NCBI RefSeq assembly: GCF_007747445.1
Contig: NZ_CP036425.1
Location: forward strand, 3,580,175 to 3,644,174
Reading direction: 5' to 3'
From: Poriferisphaera corsica
GTDB taxonomy: Bacteria > Planctomycetota > Phycisphaerae > Phycisphaerales > Phycisphaeraceae
Length of the DNA: 64,000 bases
Shown: in pieces, positions 16,073 to 25,865 of the stretch
Layout: the number at the start of each line of letters is the position of its first letter
Position numbering within the stretch: position 1 is the first letter of the stretch
Translations under genes and position numbers: made by a program
The notes under the pieces: model-generated
Databases searched by the model: none
The model's input: only the letters and a program-made list of their open reading frames with translations
Told to the model about the DNA's origin: nothing

Positions 16073-16993
16073 ATGCTTGAATCGCGTTTGATTGAGGGAT
16101 CTAAAGGGTATCAATGGTGGGAGCCGCTGTTTGATTGGAGCGGTGGGTGGTGGCATGTGATGGGCGTGTTGGTGGTATTAGCATTTGTGCTGCTTGTGTT
16201 GCGAGGGATGTACCGCTTGGGTCGCATGACGATCGCGGCAGACAATTCACAGAAAGCGGAACGTGGAACGGCGGCCATTGAGTTTGTGCTGGTGTTTCCC
16301 GTGCTATTGGTATTGGTACTGCTGCTGGTTCAACTGGTGTTTTTATTGGTTGGGAATTTGCAGGTGCAATATGCTGCGTATGCGGCAACACGAAGTGCGA
16401 TTGTGTATATACCGACGGATCTGGGGGAGAACAATGAAGCGAACAAACTGATTACAGCACATGGTTTTGAAAAATATGATGCGATTCATCAGGCTGCGTA
16501 TTTATCATTGGTGAGCGTTAGCGGGGAAAGCGATTCGCTGGCGGCACATTTGGAAATTGATGTCGAGCAGTATGTCCAAGGTGTGAGCGAGATGTATTTG
16601 ATTCAGGATCGGCCTGAGCCGAAATGGGTTGAAACGCTGTTGGCAAAACGTTTGAGGTATGCGGCGAATCATACAGATATTCGTGTAACACGGATGATGA
16701 ATCACTGGGACTTGCCGTATACGGGGATGGAGCCGGTGTATGACAGTCATTTGTATGGGCCGCGAGATCCGGTGGGTGTGGTGGTCAAGCACAAGTTTAA
16801 TTTGTCCGTGCCGTATGTGAGGGCACTGTTCTCGGATGGGCAATTGGGCGAGGCATCGGGTGGTGGTGAATATGCGCTATTGGAAGGTTATGCGGTAATG
16901 ACGTTGGAGGGGATGAAAGTACCGCTTCCTCCAGCGCCATCAATCAAGCGCGTACTTGGTGACACATATTTGTACTACACACTTCCCAATTGA
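16073..16993 (+). CDS. TadE-like pseudopilin-domain membrane protein
   Basis: A 306-residue protein. An extra N-terminal membrane helix (VMGVLVVLAFVLLVLRGMY) precedes a type IV pilin-like segment, ERGTAAIEFVLVFPVLLVLV, with the Gly-xxxx-Glu arrangement seen in TadE proteins. A long extracytoplasmic domain follows, with no Cys pair visible. The ATG at 16073 has CAGGATGGA before it; the TTG at 16040 is unlikely. It is the first of three tightly packed genes. No prepilin peptidase, CpaF or TadB/TadC gene is in the window, so any processing machinery is encoded elsewhere. Confidence 0.75.
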   Translation: MLESRLIEGSKGYQWWEPLFDWSGGWWHVMGVLVVLAFVLLVLRGMYRLGRMTIAADNSQKAERGTAAIEFVLVFPVLLVLVLLLVQLVFLLVGNLQVQYAAYAATRSAIVYIPTDLGENNEANKLITAHGFEKYDAIHQAAYLSLVSVSGESDSLAAHLEIDVEQYVQGVSEMYLIQDRPEPKWVETLLAKRLRYAANHTDIRVTRMMNHWDLPYTGMEPVYDSHLYGPRDPVGVVVKHKFNLSVPYVRALFSDGQLGEASGGGEYALLEGYAVMTLEGMKVPLPPAPSIKRVLGDTYLYYTLPN

Positions 16994-17007
16994 ACGAAGA
17001 AGGAATA

Positions 17008-19119
17008 ATGCCATTGAGCATTGAATACAAAAGCAGAATGTGCAATGAGCATCGCTCGTGTGGAGCGGTCTTTATTTTGGTCATGCTTGCGATCTTATTG
17101 ATTGCGGCAATCACGTTTTATGTATTTAATGCTGGGCGACATATCCAAGGGCGAGTTGAGACACAAAATGCGGCGGATGCTTCAGCAATGGCGGGGGGCA
17201 CAGAAATTGCACGAACGTTTAATACGATTGCGATGAATCAGGTACAGACGGCGAGAGTGATTTCGGCTATTAATGTGATAGACTCTTTGCCGCAAGCGAT
17301 TGATTACATTATTACTTCACCAGGTGAAATGAAAGATGGTGAACTAACCGCTTTAGATCATGTTCTGAAACATGAGTATGGTAAACGACCACTCGATCCT
17401 TGGTATCAGAATTTGCTAAAGAGAGCGCATATTGGGCATGGCGGAAGTACGCAAACCGTTATCCCGATGCTGCTTGAAATGGATGCTTTGTATAACGGTA
17501 ACAGCTCATATATTCCAACACTGACGTTTTACAATCACCCAACTAGGCAAGGCCGAGGGAAGCTCTGGGAATCGATATATTCGATGTATCAACAGAATAA
17601 GGCGATGGTTGAAACGATTGATGATCGCGTTGAGTCTGCGGTCGATGAGACGACTCGGCAGAATATCAGGTCGAATCGTGATGCTGGCGCGATTATGCTG
17701 CCGCTGATAAATCGTGTGCCGATTGTAAAAGGGAATTTCAATGATTATGAACGGCCGATTAAAAGAGGAATGTTGCCGGGGCCTGATGATCCGCGATTAA
17801 TTAAGAATGATAGCTTGTTCGAAGGGTTGGGTGTTATCGATCATCGTGTTGATAATCGCGGACCATGGGACACTTTAATGGGGTGGCGGCGAACAGATCT
17901 TCGTACAGGTGAGGGGGATGTTAGAACATTAGTTCGATATCGACCTCCACATCGTATTATGACAAACCAAGAGCAAGAGGCAGCGGAAAAATATTGGGTT
18001 TATGGGCCACAAGAATGGCTTTTAGATAAACTAACCCATGATGACGTGACGATTGAGGATCGTGGCGCACTACACCGCCTTGATGAAAAGGTACTCAATT
18101 TTTCCAGCTATAAATTGGACTATTTATTTCCTGGGGCCAACGCATCACCGCGTATCAGGTCTATGTATAAACCGAATTGGGAAGTAGACCTTAGCATTGA
18201 CAACCAAAGATCAAACGACAACAACGGATATTCAATTCGGCGATATATATTAGAAGCACAAACTCATCCGTGGGAATTCGGTGAATCAATGTATCTCGTT
18301 TGTGAGATGAAAAGTCGATTTGCAAACAACAAAGGAAATCCGAACACACAAGGTATCACTTGGAACTATATCAAACGAAATAATCGGCCAATGCCTTTTC
18401 TTGATTATTCTGATAGTTTTACAAGATTGCCGTACTCAATACCTGCGGAATATATCATTGAGAAAGATGAATGGATCGACCCTATAACAAAGGTATTAAA
18501 AAAGGCGATAATCAAGGCTAAGTATAAAACGGAAGCGAATAATTTTGAGCTTGGGGGCGATTCAGAAATTGGGTTAGAGCCAAAAATCATCGGAAGAAAT
18601 CCTGACGGTACCTATATTTATGCAAGCCAGACCGTTTACTGGACAACGATTTTTGTCTATGTGGGGACAGATGTTCATGACATACCGGAAGGAAAGCAAC
18701 CAATACGTAATCCTCATGCTGGATTCAATCGGCATGATGCTGGTTCACCTGTACCGTTTGATCTGAATCATGAGTTGATGCGGCCTCGCCGTGAAAGTAC
18801 GGATGCGCGTTTGCAGTTCTTGAATATTAGTTATGTTGATGATCAAGCTGAGATATGGTCAGAAAAATTTGACCGCAATCGCCCGTATCGAAAGATGGTG
18901 GGTTTGTCTCAAGTCAGATTGTTTAATAACCATTCATGGGATTTGTGGACGCAGATGTGGCATGCACAGTTGGAGCCTGTGCAGGATTATGACCAGTGGG
19001 TTGATCTGTTTAATCAAGGGGATGTTATGGATCTATCGGGGAAGGATTCTGGGGAGATGTATGAGCTTGGCAGGTATCTTGAAAGTTTGAAGACAATGTC
19101 TGATTTTGGGAGACATTAG
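17008..19119 (+). CDS. TadG-like membrane-anchored protein
   Basis: A 703-residue protein. Its N-terminus SCGAVFILVMLAILLIAAIT followed by VETQNAADASAMAGG is the classic Tad/TadG N-terminal segment; in TadG-type proteins the Asn-Ala-Ala-Asp-Ala block follows a single anchor helix. The remaining 620 residues are a hydrophilic, presumably extracytoplasmic domain rich in Tyr, Trp and Arg that I do not recognise. AAGGA lies five bases before the ATG at 17008. It starts 14 bases after the TadE-like gene and overlaps the next gene by one base, so the three are probably translated together. Confidence 0.72.
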   Translation: MPLSIEYKSRMCNEHRSCGAVFILVMLAILLIAAITFYVFNAGRHIQGRVETQNAADASAMAGGTEIARTFNTIAMNQVQTARVISAINVIDSLPQAIDYIITSPGEMKDGELTALDHVLKHEYGKRPLDPWYQNLLKRAHIGHGGSTQTVIPMLLEMDALYNGNSSYIPTLTFYNHPTRQGRGKLWESIYSMYQQNKAMVETIDDRVESAVDETTRQNIRSNRDAGAIMLPLINRVPIVKGNFNDYERPIKRGMLPGPDDPRLIKNDSLFEGLGVIDHRVDNRGPWDTLMGWRRTDLRTGEGDVRTLVRYRPPHRIMTNQEQEAAEKYWVYGPQEWLLDKLTHDDVTIEDRGALHRLDEKVLNFSSYKLDYLFPGANASPRIRSMYKPNWEVDLSIDNQRSNDNNGYSIRRYILEAQTHPWEFGESMYLVCEMKSRFANNKGNPNTQGITWNYIKRNNRPMPFLDYSDSFTRLPYSIPAEYIIEKDEWIDPITKVLKKAIIKAKYKTEANNFELGGDSEIGLEPKIIGRNPDGTYIYASQTVYWTTIFVYVGTDVHDIPEGKQPIRNPHAGFNRHDAGSPVPFDLNHELMRPRRESTDARLQFLNISYVDDQAEIWSEKFDRNRPYRKMVGLSQVRLFNNHSWDLWTQMWHAQLEPVQDYDQWVDLFNQGDVMDLSGKDSGEMYELGRYLESLKTMSDFGRH

Positions 19120-19850
19120 TGGCTACGACAGATCAAATACATATTCATCGGCATTGGTATGGCCGCCATCACGAGGTTGGCGGTGTGATGGCGGAAACGG
19201 TGCTGATCATGCCGTTACTCGTCACGGTTTTTGGCATTGTGCTTTTTAGTGGCATGTCGATGTTACGGTTTGAGAGAGCAACCGTGATGGATCGGTATGC
19301 GGTATGGAAGGATGTGACCAACGGATATGGGCCGGGCAATGAGGAAGAATATAACGATACTTTTATGAATGGCGAGGCAGCGACTTTGGTGTATAAGGTT
19401 GAGGAAGGGCCATCGTATAGAACGACGAATATCATGCGTGAGGCGAGTGAGGGTGAATCAATGGAAGCGTTGCTGTACTTTGAGTATATGTCTGCGCTAC
19501 TGCCAAGCCAAAAAAAGTACATTTTTAAAACAACGCATACAACGGATAGCTCATTTTTCAGATGGATGGGGATGCGCAATATTCACAGTTACGAACGGAT
19601 TGATAATGAATGGAAGTATTCAAATGGGGTAACACTTAATGAGTATGACAAATGGACATATGCCGCACCGCGAATATCGTTAGAGCAAATTCACACGGGC
19701 TACTTCTATGATAGCTACGATGATAGCCTGCAAGCGAGTATCTCACGTGGAAATACATACGCAGAGATTTTCCGTGAGTTCCATTTTGATCGACCTCCCT
19801 ATCGAGGCCCTATTGTGATATCTGAAGACTGGGAAAATGTAGATTGGTAA
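19119..19850 (+). CDS. Second TadE-like membrane protein
   Basis: A 243-residue protein with the segment GGVMAETVLIMPLLVTVFGIVLF. It again resembles a TadE N-terminus with a Glu five residues into the hydrophobic helix. A polar extracytoplasmic domain follows, with many Tyr and Glu. The GTG start overlaps the last base of the upstream TAG stop, indicating translational coupling. The family of the C-terminal part is unknown. Confidence 0.65.
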   Translation: MATTDQIHIHRHWYGRHHEVGGVMAETVLIMPLLVTVFGIVLFSGMSMLRFERATVMDRYAVWKDVTNGYGPGNEEEYNDTFMNGEAATLVYKVEEGPSYRTTNIMREASEGESMEALLYFEYMSALLPSQKKYIFKTTHTTDSSFFRWMGMRNIHSYERIDNEWKYSNGVTLNEYDKWTYAAPRISLEQIHTGYFYDSYDDSLQASISRGNTYAEIFREFHFDRPPYRGPIVISEDWENVDW

Positions 19851-19970
19851 AATCACATCTTCTTGAAATTTATTGAGATTAGCAATCGGATTGAGATATT
19901 GGCCACGTACATTTAAATTGATTAGTTGATATGCCTATCACCCAATACAGATTCGATATCATGTCCTGCT

Positions 19971-20684
19971 CTAGGCGGTTAACAGAAGGACGAGAAACAT
20001 TGAGATCCATACAGCATCAAGAAAATGCCAATACATGGCGATGTATTTAACGGGGCCGAAGCATTCATGATCATAACGTCCGTTCACAGCATTCTTCGTA
20101 ATTAGTGCTAACGGGATGATGCCGCCTATGACGTGAGCAGCATGTAATGCGATGAGAAAGACAATGAAGCCAAAAAGCGCGAGTTGCCGCGTGTTCATAA
20201 ATTCTTCATTGGTTGGCGTGCTTGCGAGTAGAGTGCGATGCTGATCAAAAAGCTCGACCATCGCGGGAGTTTGGATGAGTAAGAAAGAAATCGAAAGAAA
20301 TACGGTGAGCTTCATCATGCGCAGGAATGGCGTTAGACGTTGCATCTGTACATGTTTTAATGCAGAAGCGATTGTGAATGACGATGCGATAATGATGAAG
20401 GATGAAAGGTAGAGGAGGATGGGCATGTGAACGTTGGGGATGTCGGGCGTGATGATGCGATTTTCGGGGGAACCATTGGGGTAAGCAATGACGTCGTAGG
20501 GTTGACGGATTTGGTAGTTAATAATGATGTAACCGATCATCGAAGCAATAAATAGAACGCCAATAGAGAAAAGAAAAAGCTGCATACCGAACGTGCCGGT
20601 TCGAAGCGGGACCGGTTTACGGCGTAGATTTCTACTATCAAGATTGCCTGCTTGATGCTTTGAAGACATATTTGTACTCGTCAT
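19971..20684 (-). CDS. Second heme-copper oxidase subunit III-like protein
   Basis: A 237-residue membrane protein of the CoxC/CyoC superfamily. It has about five helices, with the subunit III-type ending HAAHVIGGIIPLALI and YIAMYWHFLDAVWISMFLVLLL. It lies downstream of the oxidase subunit IV gene but is separated from it by a terminator and a repeat, so it may be expressed separately. It diverges from the main subunit III at 21372. It could be an alternative subunit or an assembly-related paralogue. Confidence 0.8.
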   Translation of the reverse strand: MTSTNMSSKHQAGNLDSRNLRRKPVPLRTGTFGMQLFLFSIGVLFIASMIGYIIINYQIRQPYDVIAYPNGSPENRIITPDIPNVHMPILLYLSSFIIIASSFTIASALKHVQMQRLTPFLRMMKLTVFLSISFLLIQTPAMVELFDQHRTLLASTPTNEEFMNTRQLALFGFIVFLIALHAAHVIGGIIPLALITKNAVNGRYDHECFGPVKYIAMYWHFLDAVWISMFLVLLLTA

Positions 20685-20767
20685 TTAGAGTAACCTGATG
20701 TTGAATAGTAGGGTGGTTTGAGACTAAAAAGCCAAAAGGGAAATATCTTAGTACTTTTAACGATATT

Positions 20768-20850
20768 ACTCTCTCGTTGACCTGTAGATCGTTACGAGAG
20801 ATTTACTATTTATTGCACGTCTGCTTCGAATTGACGAGAACAATACGAGA
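20768..20850. repeat. Diverged core of the 125-bp element
   Basis: TCGTTGACCTGTAGATCGTTACG and TTTACTATTTATTGCACGTCTGC align, with mismatches and indels, to the central part of the tandem element at 4066-4316. The terminal inverted repeats are not clear here. Similarity was judged by eye. Confidence 0.45.
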
Positions 20851-20860
20851 CTGTCGGCTC

Positions 20861-20890
20861 AAGAAAAAGCCTGCAAAAACTGCAGGCTTT
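20861..20890 (-). terminator. Terminator after oxidase subunit IV
   Basis: The 10-bp stem AAAGCCTGCA/TGCAGGCTTT with a five-base loop gives a T-rich tail on the minus strand, 26 bases past the subunit IV stop. It suggests the long respiratory operon largely ends here. Confidence 0.75.
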
Positions 20891-20915
20891 GGATTATTGG
20901 CGTGAATATCTGAGA

Positions 20916-21317
20916 TTAATGCGCGGGATCGCTTTCCGAGCTGTCAGGAAGTTTGGGGATATCCTGAATAGTCTGCGGCTGTAGGCGATCGAGCAATGCG
21001 GGACGTTCAACATACTTTTGATATTCGAGTGAATCCTTGAGCGCGAAGCCTATAAAGATACCAACAAAAACGAAAGCAACGGCAAGGATGAGGCTATTGT
21101 ACGGTGAATCCCAGCGAAGATGCATGAAATACAGTGCAACGAGAATCGCTTTCGCAACAGCTACGCCAAGAGCAATCCAGATGTTGAGACCACCGAGATC
21201 GACTTTTGTAACACCAACGGTGAGGAAGGTGAGGATAATGAGTGCTGCAAAAACCGCAAATAGAATTCGCAGCGGTACGGCATGTACGTGATCATCGGAA
21301 TGTGCTGAGTGACTCAT
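20916..21317 (-). CDS. Cytochrome c oxidase subunit IV (caa3 type)
   Basis: A small 133-residue integral membrane subunit of a caa3 oxidase (prokaryotic COX4 family). It has three helices: LRILFAVFAALIILTFLTV, LNIWIALGVAVAKAILVALYFMHL with the family-typical YFMHL end, and LILAVAFVFVGIFIGFAL. A polar C-terminal tail follows. It lies 54 bases after subunit III. Confidence 0.9.
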   Translation of the reverse strand: MSHSAHSDDHVHAVPLRILFAVFAALIILTFLTVGVTKVDLGGLNIWIALGVAVAKAILVALYFMHLRWDSPYNSLILAVAFVFVGIFIGFALKDSLEYQKYVERPALLDRLQPQTIQDIPKLPDSSESDPAH

Positions 21318-21371
21318 ATTTTGAACCTCGATTCAACGAGTGTTTTGTTTGATAACAACTTTAACCATCCA

Positions 21372-22328
21372 TTAGTGAATCAGATAGAGCAATGGGAAAA
21401 GGAAGATCCAGATGAGGTCGACGATATGCCAATAAAGGCCGACCAAGTCGACGGGCACAAAGTACTTGGGGCCGAAGGTTCCAAGCATTGAACGAATAAG
21501 TAGCCAGAAGATGAGTGCCATGCCGACGAGAACGTGGATGCCGTGCAGACCGGTCATGAGGAAATAGATCTGGAAGAATTGCGAAACAAGTGTGCGCTGC
21601 TGAGGCGTGAGGTCTTCGTAAGTGAGTGGTTTCTTTTCGGGGTAGTTGTAAGCAGCGGCATCACCTTCATTCCGACCGAATTGAGTGGAAAGGCCGACCG
21701 GCCCCTGGTTTGCTTCAGGAATGTTGGTTTGCGCATCCGTAGGGAGTACAGCTTGGGGTTGATTCACTTGCTCGTCATTTTGAGCAACGTCTTTGATTTG
21801 TTCGCTTAGCGAATCAGTCGACTCAGTGGATGGCGTTACGGCGTTGTGTGATTCGCCATATTCAACCGCACCCACGAGTTTTTCGGGATTGGTGAAGGAA
21901 TCGCTCTTGTAGTAAAAGGCGTTCTCAGTACCGACCCAGAGACCGTGCTTATATTTAGAGGTGTACTCGATTGTTTTGATGCCCATAAAACCGAAACCAC
22001 CGAGAAGCGTGAGAAAGAGCAAGCCAACAAGAAGCTTTTGCTGACCAAGTTGTGCTGCGCGAACAGCCCAAGCCATTGTGAGCGATGAGGTAAGTAGCAC
22101 AACAGTGTTGATTGCACCGAGGTTGGTGTCAAGGAAGTGGTTTGCGTAAAGGAAAACTTCGGGATGCGTGCCACGATAGACGGCATAGGCGCAGAAAAGG
22201 CCGCCAAACATGAGGATTTCCGTTGCGAGGAAAACCCACATACCAACCTTGGCGGAGCTGTATTGCTGCACAGGCGTATCAAAGTGATGCGCGAGGTGCG
22301 GGTCGTGATGTTCATCAACCTTATTCAT
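21372..22328 (-). CDS. Cytochrome c oxidase subunit III
   Basis: A core membrane subunit of 318 residues. The N-terminus KVGMWVFLATEILMFGGLFCAYAVYR and the C-terminus FFQIYFLMTGLHGIHVLVGM to YWHIVDLIWIFLFPLLYL are canonical. In between, about 115 hydrophilic residues (about 125-240, rich in Glu, Asn, Gln and Thr) replace a short loop, which is unusual. The gene follows subunit I across a gap that holds a stem-loop. Confidence 0.93.
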   Translation of the reverse strand: MNKVDEHHDPHLAHHFDTPVQQYSSAKVGMWVFLATEILMFGGLFCAYAVYRGTHPEVFLYANHFLDTNLGAINTVVLLTSSLTMAWAVRAAQLGQQKLLVGLLFLTLLGGFGFMGIKTIEYTSKYKHGLWVGTENAFYYKSDSFTNPEKLVGAVEYGESHNAVTPSTESTDSLSEQIKDVAQNDEQVNQPQAVLPTDAQTNIPEANQGPVGLSTQFGRNEGDAAAYNYPEKKPLTYEDLTPQQRTLVSQFFQIYFLMTGLHGIHVLVGMALIFWLLIRSMLGTFGPKYFVPVDLVGLYWHIVDLIWIFLFPLLYLIH

Positions 22329-22380
22329 AGAGGATCTCGTAGTTGATATTGAGCGTCAGTAAATGACTGTTTGCTTTAAT

Positions 22381-22439
22381 ATCAGACGAGCGGATTAGTG
22401 CTCGACTGATGATCTGTTGTTTCTCAGCTAATTAGCTGA
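22381..22439 (-). promoter_or_regulatory. Stem-loop and palindrome between oxidase subunits I and III
   Basis: ATCAG-A-CGAGC/GCTCG-A-CTGAT (22381-22410) forms a stem interrupted by one A-A pair, with an eight-base loop. The 16-base palindrome TCAGCTAATTAGCTGA follows at 22424-22439. No T run is present, so mRNA processing or stabilisation fits better than termination. Confidence 0.5.
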
Positions 22440-22471
22440 AAGCTTCGATCGTTTGATCTCAAATTAATGCG

Positions 22472-24493
22472 TTATGAATCATTATGAGCCATAGCTTGTC
22501 TTTCTTCGGGCTCGCTGGCCTCATCGAGAATATAACCTTCAATCTCGGGCTTCCAACGCCAATGCGAATAGTCGTATGGATCGGTTGCTGGAGGTGCATG
22601 ATCAAAGTTGGCATGTGGTGGGGGTGAGACTGTGTGCCATTCGAGTGAGTTTGCGCCCCAAGGGTTAGCGGGTGCTTGCTTGCCTCGAAGTAGTGAGTGA
22701 ATCCACACAAAAAGCACAAGGAAGAGACCCACGGTGAGGATGAGTGAGCCACCTGTGGAGATGTGGTGATAGATCTGGTATTTATCGATGTAGGTTGCAT
22801 AGCGGCGAGGCATGCCGAGCGCACCCATGATGAATTGAATGAAGAAAGTGACGTTGAAGCCGACAAAGACGAGGAACCAGCCAATCTGAGCCCAACGTTC
22901 TGAGTACATCTTGCCGAACATCTTTGGCCACCAATAATGCATGCCTGCGAGGAATGCGAAGAGCGTTGAGCCAACCATGACGTAGTGGAAGTGAGCCACG
23001 ATGAAGTAAGTGTCGTGGATGTGGATATTCACAGCGAGTGTGGCACAGTAAATACCTGTGAGGCCACCGATAGTGAATAGCCAGATAAACCCGAGTGCGT
23101 AGAGCATCGGTGAATCGAGGCGGATCGAGCCGTTGTACATCGTCGTCAACCAATTGAAAACCTTGATGGCTGAAGGGATCGCGACAAGCATGGTAATGAT
23201 TGAGAAGACTGCGTTGAGCAATTCGGATTGGCCGGAAGTAAACATGTGGTGACCCCAGACGAGGAAACCGAGAATAGCAATCGCCATTGAAGAGCATGCG
23301 ATGAAGGCATAGCCAAAGATGTGCTTGCGTGAAAATACGGAGATCACCTCCGAGACAATACCCATTGCAGGAAGGATCATAATATAGACGGCTGGGTGTG
23401 AATAGAACCAGAAAAAGTGCTGGTAGAGGATTGGGTCCCCGCCTAGGGCTGGGTCAAAGATGCCGACATGAAGAACACGCTCTGCGATGAGCAGGAGAAG
23501 TGTGATCGCAAGGACTGGTGTTGCGAGAATTTGAATAACAGCGGTTGCATAGAGTGCCCATAACATGAGCGGCATACGGAACCATGTCATGTTTTTCGGG
23601 CGAAGCATGTGGATGGAGGCGATGAAATTGACGGCTGTAAGGATTGATGAGAAACCGAGGATAAAGGCCCCGCCTGTGGCGGCAACAACTGCGGTGTTGG
23701 TCTCAGTTGAATATGGCGTGTAGAACGTCCAACCTGTATCAAGGCCACCACCGCCCCAAACTCTTTCAAGCGTTGGGACGATATAGTTCATGATGCCTTT
23801 GCCTAGCACCCAGATAAAGAAGATCGCACCGCCCATATAGCAGTACCATGAAGCAAGGTTGAGCCTAGGGAACGCCACATCCTTCGCACCGAGCATCAAT
23901 GGCAAAACAAAGTTACCAATAATGGCGGGGATGGCAGGTATGATGAATAAGAACACCATCACAGCACCGTGAAGCGTGAAGGATTGGTTATAGAGTGTGT
24001 TGTGGTTGTTTAGTTTAGTGGCGTAATTGCCGGCTGCTGCGGTGCGAGCCTCGTTCAGTTGTGCATAATCAACGATTGGAACATTCGCGTTCGGATTCTT
24101 TGCTGCGGTATCGGTAAGAACAGCCTCAACGTCAGTTTGCAATTCTTCAGGGGTACGCTGACCTGGATTAAAAATCAGATTGAGCGCCTCGTCTGGAACG
24201 GTGGCGTTCTGACTATGAACAATCGCACGTGTATCGTTCATCTCCATGCCCATCTGATTGCCTGCATCAGCAATAGGCAGAGCCAACATGACTCGTAACA
24301 CGATCGCAAAAATGCCACCGACGAGGAAGAAGGTCAAAACGGCAATCATATATAGGATGCCGATTCGTTTATGATCCAACGTGAAAAGCCAACTCATCAG
24401 GCCTTTCTGATGGGTCAGGTAATTATCGACATCTTTTTCTTCGACGTGGTTACCGAAGATGTCGGTTTGTTGTGTAGGCTTGGTTGCCGACAT
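22472..24493 (-). CDS. Cytochrome c oxidase subunit I, A2 type
   Basis: The catalytic heme-copper subunit, 673 residues, reducing O2 with proton pumping. Heme a ligands are His175 (SFTLHGAVM) and His503; CuB ligands include His366 (YSHPAVY) and His415/416 (VWGHHMF); heme a3 is bound at His501 (AHFHYVM). YSHP with Ala in place of Glu marks the A2 class, which uses the Tyr-Ser pair of the D-channel. A hydrophilic insertion at about residues 77-163 expands the loop between helices I and II. The C-terminal tail is long and polar. Confidence 0.97.
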   Translation of the reverse strand: MSATKPTQQTDIFGNHVEEKDVDNYLTHQKGLMSWLFTLDHKRIGILYMIAVLTFFLVGGIFAIVLRVMLALPIADAGNQMGMEMNDTRAIVHSQNATVPDEALNLIFNPGQRTPEELQTDVEAVLTDTAAKNPNANVPIVDYAQLNEARTAAAGNYATKLNNHNTLYNQSFTLHGAVMVFLFIIPAIPAIIGNFVLPLMLGAKDVAFPRLNLASWYCYMGGAIFFIWVLGKGIMNYIVPTLERVWGGGGLDTGWTFYTPYSTETNTAVVAATGGAFILGFSSILTAVNFIASIHMLRPKNMTWFRMPLMLWALYATAVIQILATPVLAITLLLLIAERVLHVGIFDPALGGDPILYQHFFWFYSHPAVYIMILPAMGIVSEVISVFSRKHIFGYAFIACSSMAIAILGFLVWGHHMFTSGQSELLNAVFSIITMLVAIPSAIKVFNWLTTMYNGSIRLDSPMLYALGFIWLFTIGGLTGIYCATLAVNIHIHDTYFIVAHFHYVMVGSTLFAFLAGMHYWWPKMFGKMYSERWAQIGWFLVFVGFNVTFFIQFIMGALGMPRRYATYIDKYQIYHHISTGGSLILTVGLFLVLFVWIHSLLRGKQAPANPWGANSLEWHTVSPPPHANFDHAPPATDPYDYSHWRWKPEIEGYILDEASEPEERQAMAHNDS

Positions 24494-24604
24494 TTTTTAC
24501 CTCGCGTTTAAAGCAACTTACGGAATTGTTTTATACCGCATTGCTATCTCATGGTTGGCCCTGTGAAGGGTCTTACCGGTTGCTGCCGAGCATGGCCCGA
24601 CGAA

Positions 24605-24638
24605 ACGACCGTGGGGATTCAAGATCCCAATCGGTCGT
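24605..24638 (-). promoter_or_regulatory. Stem-loop just after the oxidase subunit II stop
   Basis: ACGACCG/CGGTCGT encloses a second stem TGGG-(G)-AT/AT-CCCA. The hairpin begins six bases after the subunit II stop and is followed by only three T on the minus strand. It is probably an intercistronic stabiliser or weak attenuator before subunit I. Confidence 0.55.
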
Positions 24639-24643
24639 GTCAA

Positions 24644-25735
24644 TTATTGATTGGTTGCCTCGTTCTGCGTGGCAGCGGGTTCTGTGGTTGCGGTGTCGGG
24701 TTCTGCTTGACCTTCTTCGGAGGCGGTTGCCTCACCACCCTCTGGCTGATATTTATCGCTTTGAGCTTTGATGAAAGTTACCAGAGCAGTGACTTCCTGA
24801 TCGCTAAGCGGGATTGCGGGCATAACGGGTTGATAACCCTTGATACCATGAGAGTTTGGCTGAACGATCGCTTGACGAATAAAGTTCTCGTCCACAATAG
24901 GTGCCGAGCCATCTTTGAGTTCGACAGGGTAGCCGTAGTTGTTGAGGAACGATGGGCCGATGAGTTTCGAACCATTGAGTGAGTGACACTGAGCACAGGT
25001 CTTGGATTTATAGAGTTTTGCACCGTATTCAACCGGTGTAAGCCCCGCGCCTTGATCGGAAGCTTTTTCAAGCCAAGAACTGAAAGATTCAGGTGTGTGG
25101 AGAATGACTTTACTCACCATACGTGAATGGTTGAGACCACAATATTCTGCGCAAAACAGATCATATTCTTTGGTAGGGTTCTCAAAGGTAATGTTGTTTT
25201 TCTTACCATCAACTTCGAACCATGTCTGATTGTAGCGACCCGGAACCACATCCTTTTTAATGCGGAAAGCTGGGACGTAGAATGAATGAATAACGTCTTT
25301 GGATTCGAGGATCAGCTTGATCGGTTTATCTACAGGGACATGGAGTTCATCAGCAGTCGCACCATTAGGATATGTGAAATTCCAACCCCATTTGAAACCA
25401 GTAACGAGAACTTCATAGCTGTTCGAAGGAGGTGTGGCCATATCAAGAAAGCCGCGGAAACCCCATAGAAAGATGGACATCACAATAATAAGCGGAATGA
25501 TGGTCCATGTGACTTCTAGCGCGGTGTTGTGCGTATGACCGTGAGGCTGATCGTCCGGATGCTTACGTGGGAAGCGTAGGACAAAGAGCACCATCAGTCC
25601 TGCAATGACAACAGTAAAGAACACGCTGACATAGGTGAGATAGTTCCAAAGCCAATCAACCTGTTCTGAATAGGTGGATGCTCCCTCTGGGAGAGAGATG
25701 CCTTTGGTTTGAGCTTGTGCAAGGATGCTGATCAT
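24644..25735 (-). CDS. Cytochrome c oxidase subunit II fused to cytochrome c (caa3)
   Basis: Carries electrons from the donor to subunit I. Two N-terminal helices precede a CuA domain with His150, Cys195, Cys199, His203 and Met206 (CAEYCGLNHSRM). A fused cytochrome c domain has heme motif CAQCH at 247-251 and a likely axial Met in YQPVMPAIP. The C-terminal 30 residues are a low-complexity Glu/Ala/Thr tail. The ATG at 25735 is preferred to an upstream in-frame start because the signal-like N-terminus begins there. The fusion defines a caa3-type oxidase. Confidence 0.95.
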   Translation of the reverse strand: MISILAQAQTKGISLPEGASTYSEQVDWLWNYLTYVSVFFTVVIAGLMVLFVLRFPRKHPDDQPHGHTHNTALEVTWTIIPLIIVMSIFLWGFRGFLDMATPPSNSYEVLVTGFKWGWNFTYPNGATADELHVPVDKPIKLILESKDVIHSFYVPAFRIKKDVVPGRYNQTWFEVDGKKNNITFENPTKEYDLFCAEYCGLNHSRMVSKVILHTPESFSSWLEKASDQGAGLTPVEYGAKLYKSKTCAQCHSLNGSKLIGPSFLNNYGYPVELKDGSAPIVDENFIRQAIVQPNSHGIKGYQPVMPAIPLSDQEVTALVTFIKAQSDKYQPEGGEATASEEGQAEPDTATTEPAATQNEATNQ

Positions 25736-25865
25736 CTGTATACCTGTTCGTGTTTGGCTTACCTGATTTGGTTTTACTACTTCACCAGTTTTGGCCAAAA
25801 CAATCATTCGTTAAAGCGTTGTTCAGGTTCCCAAGTTGTATGCGTCGTAAAAATGACGCGAAAGG

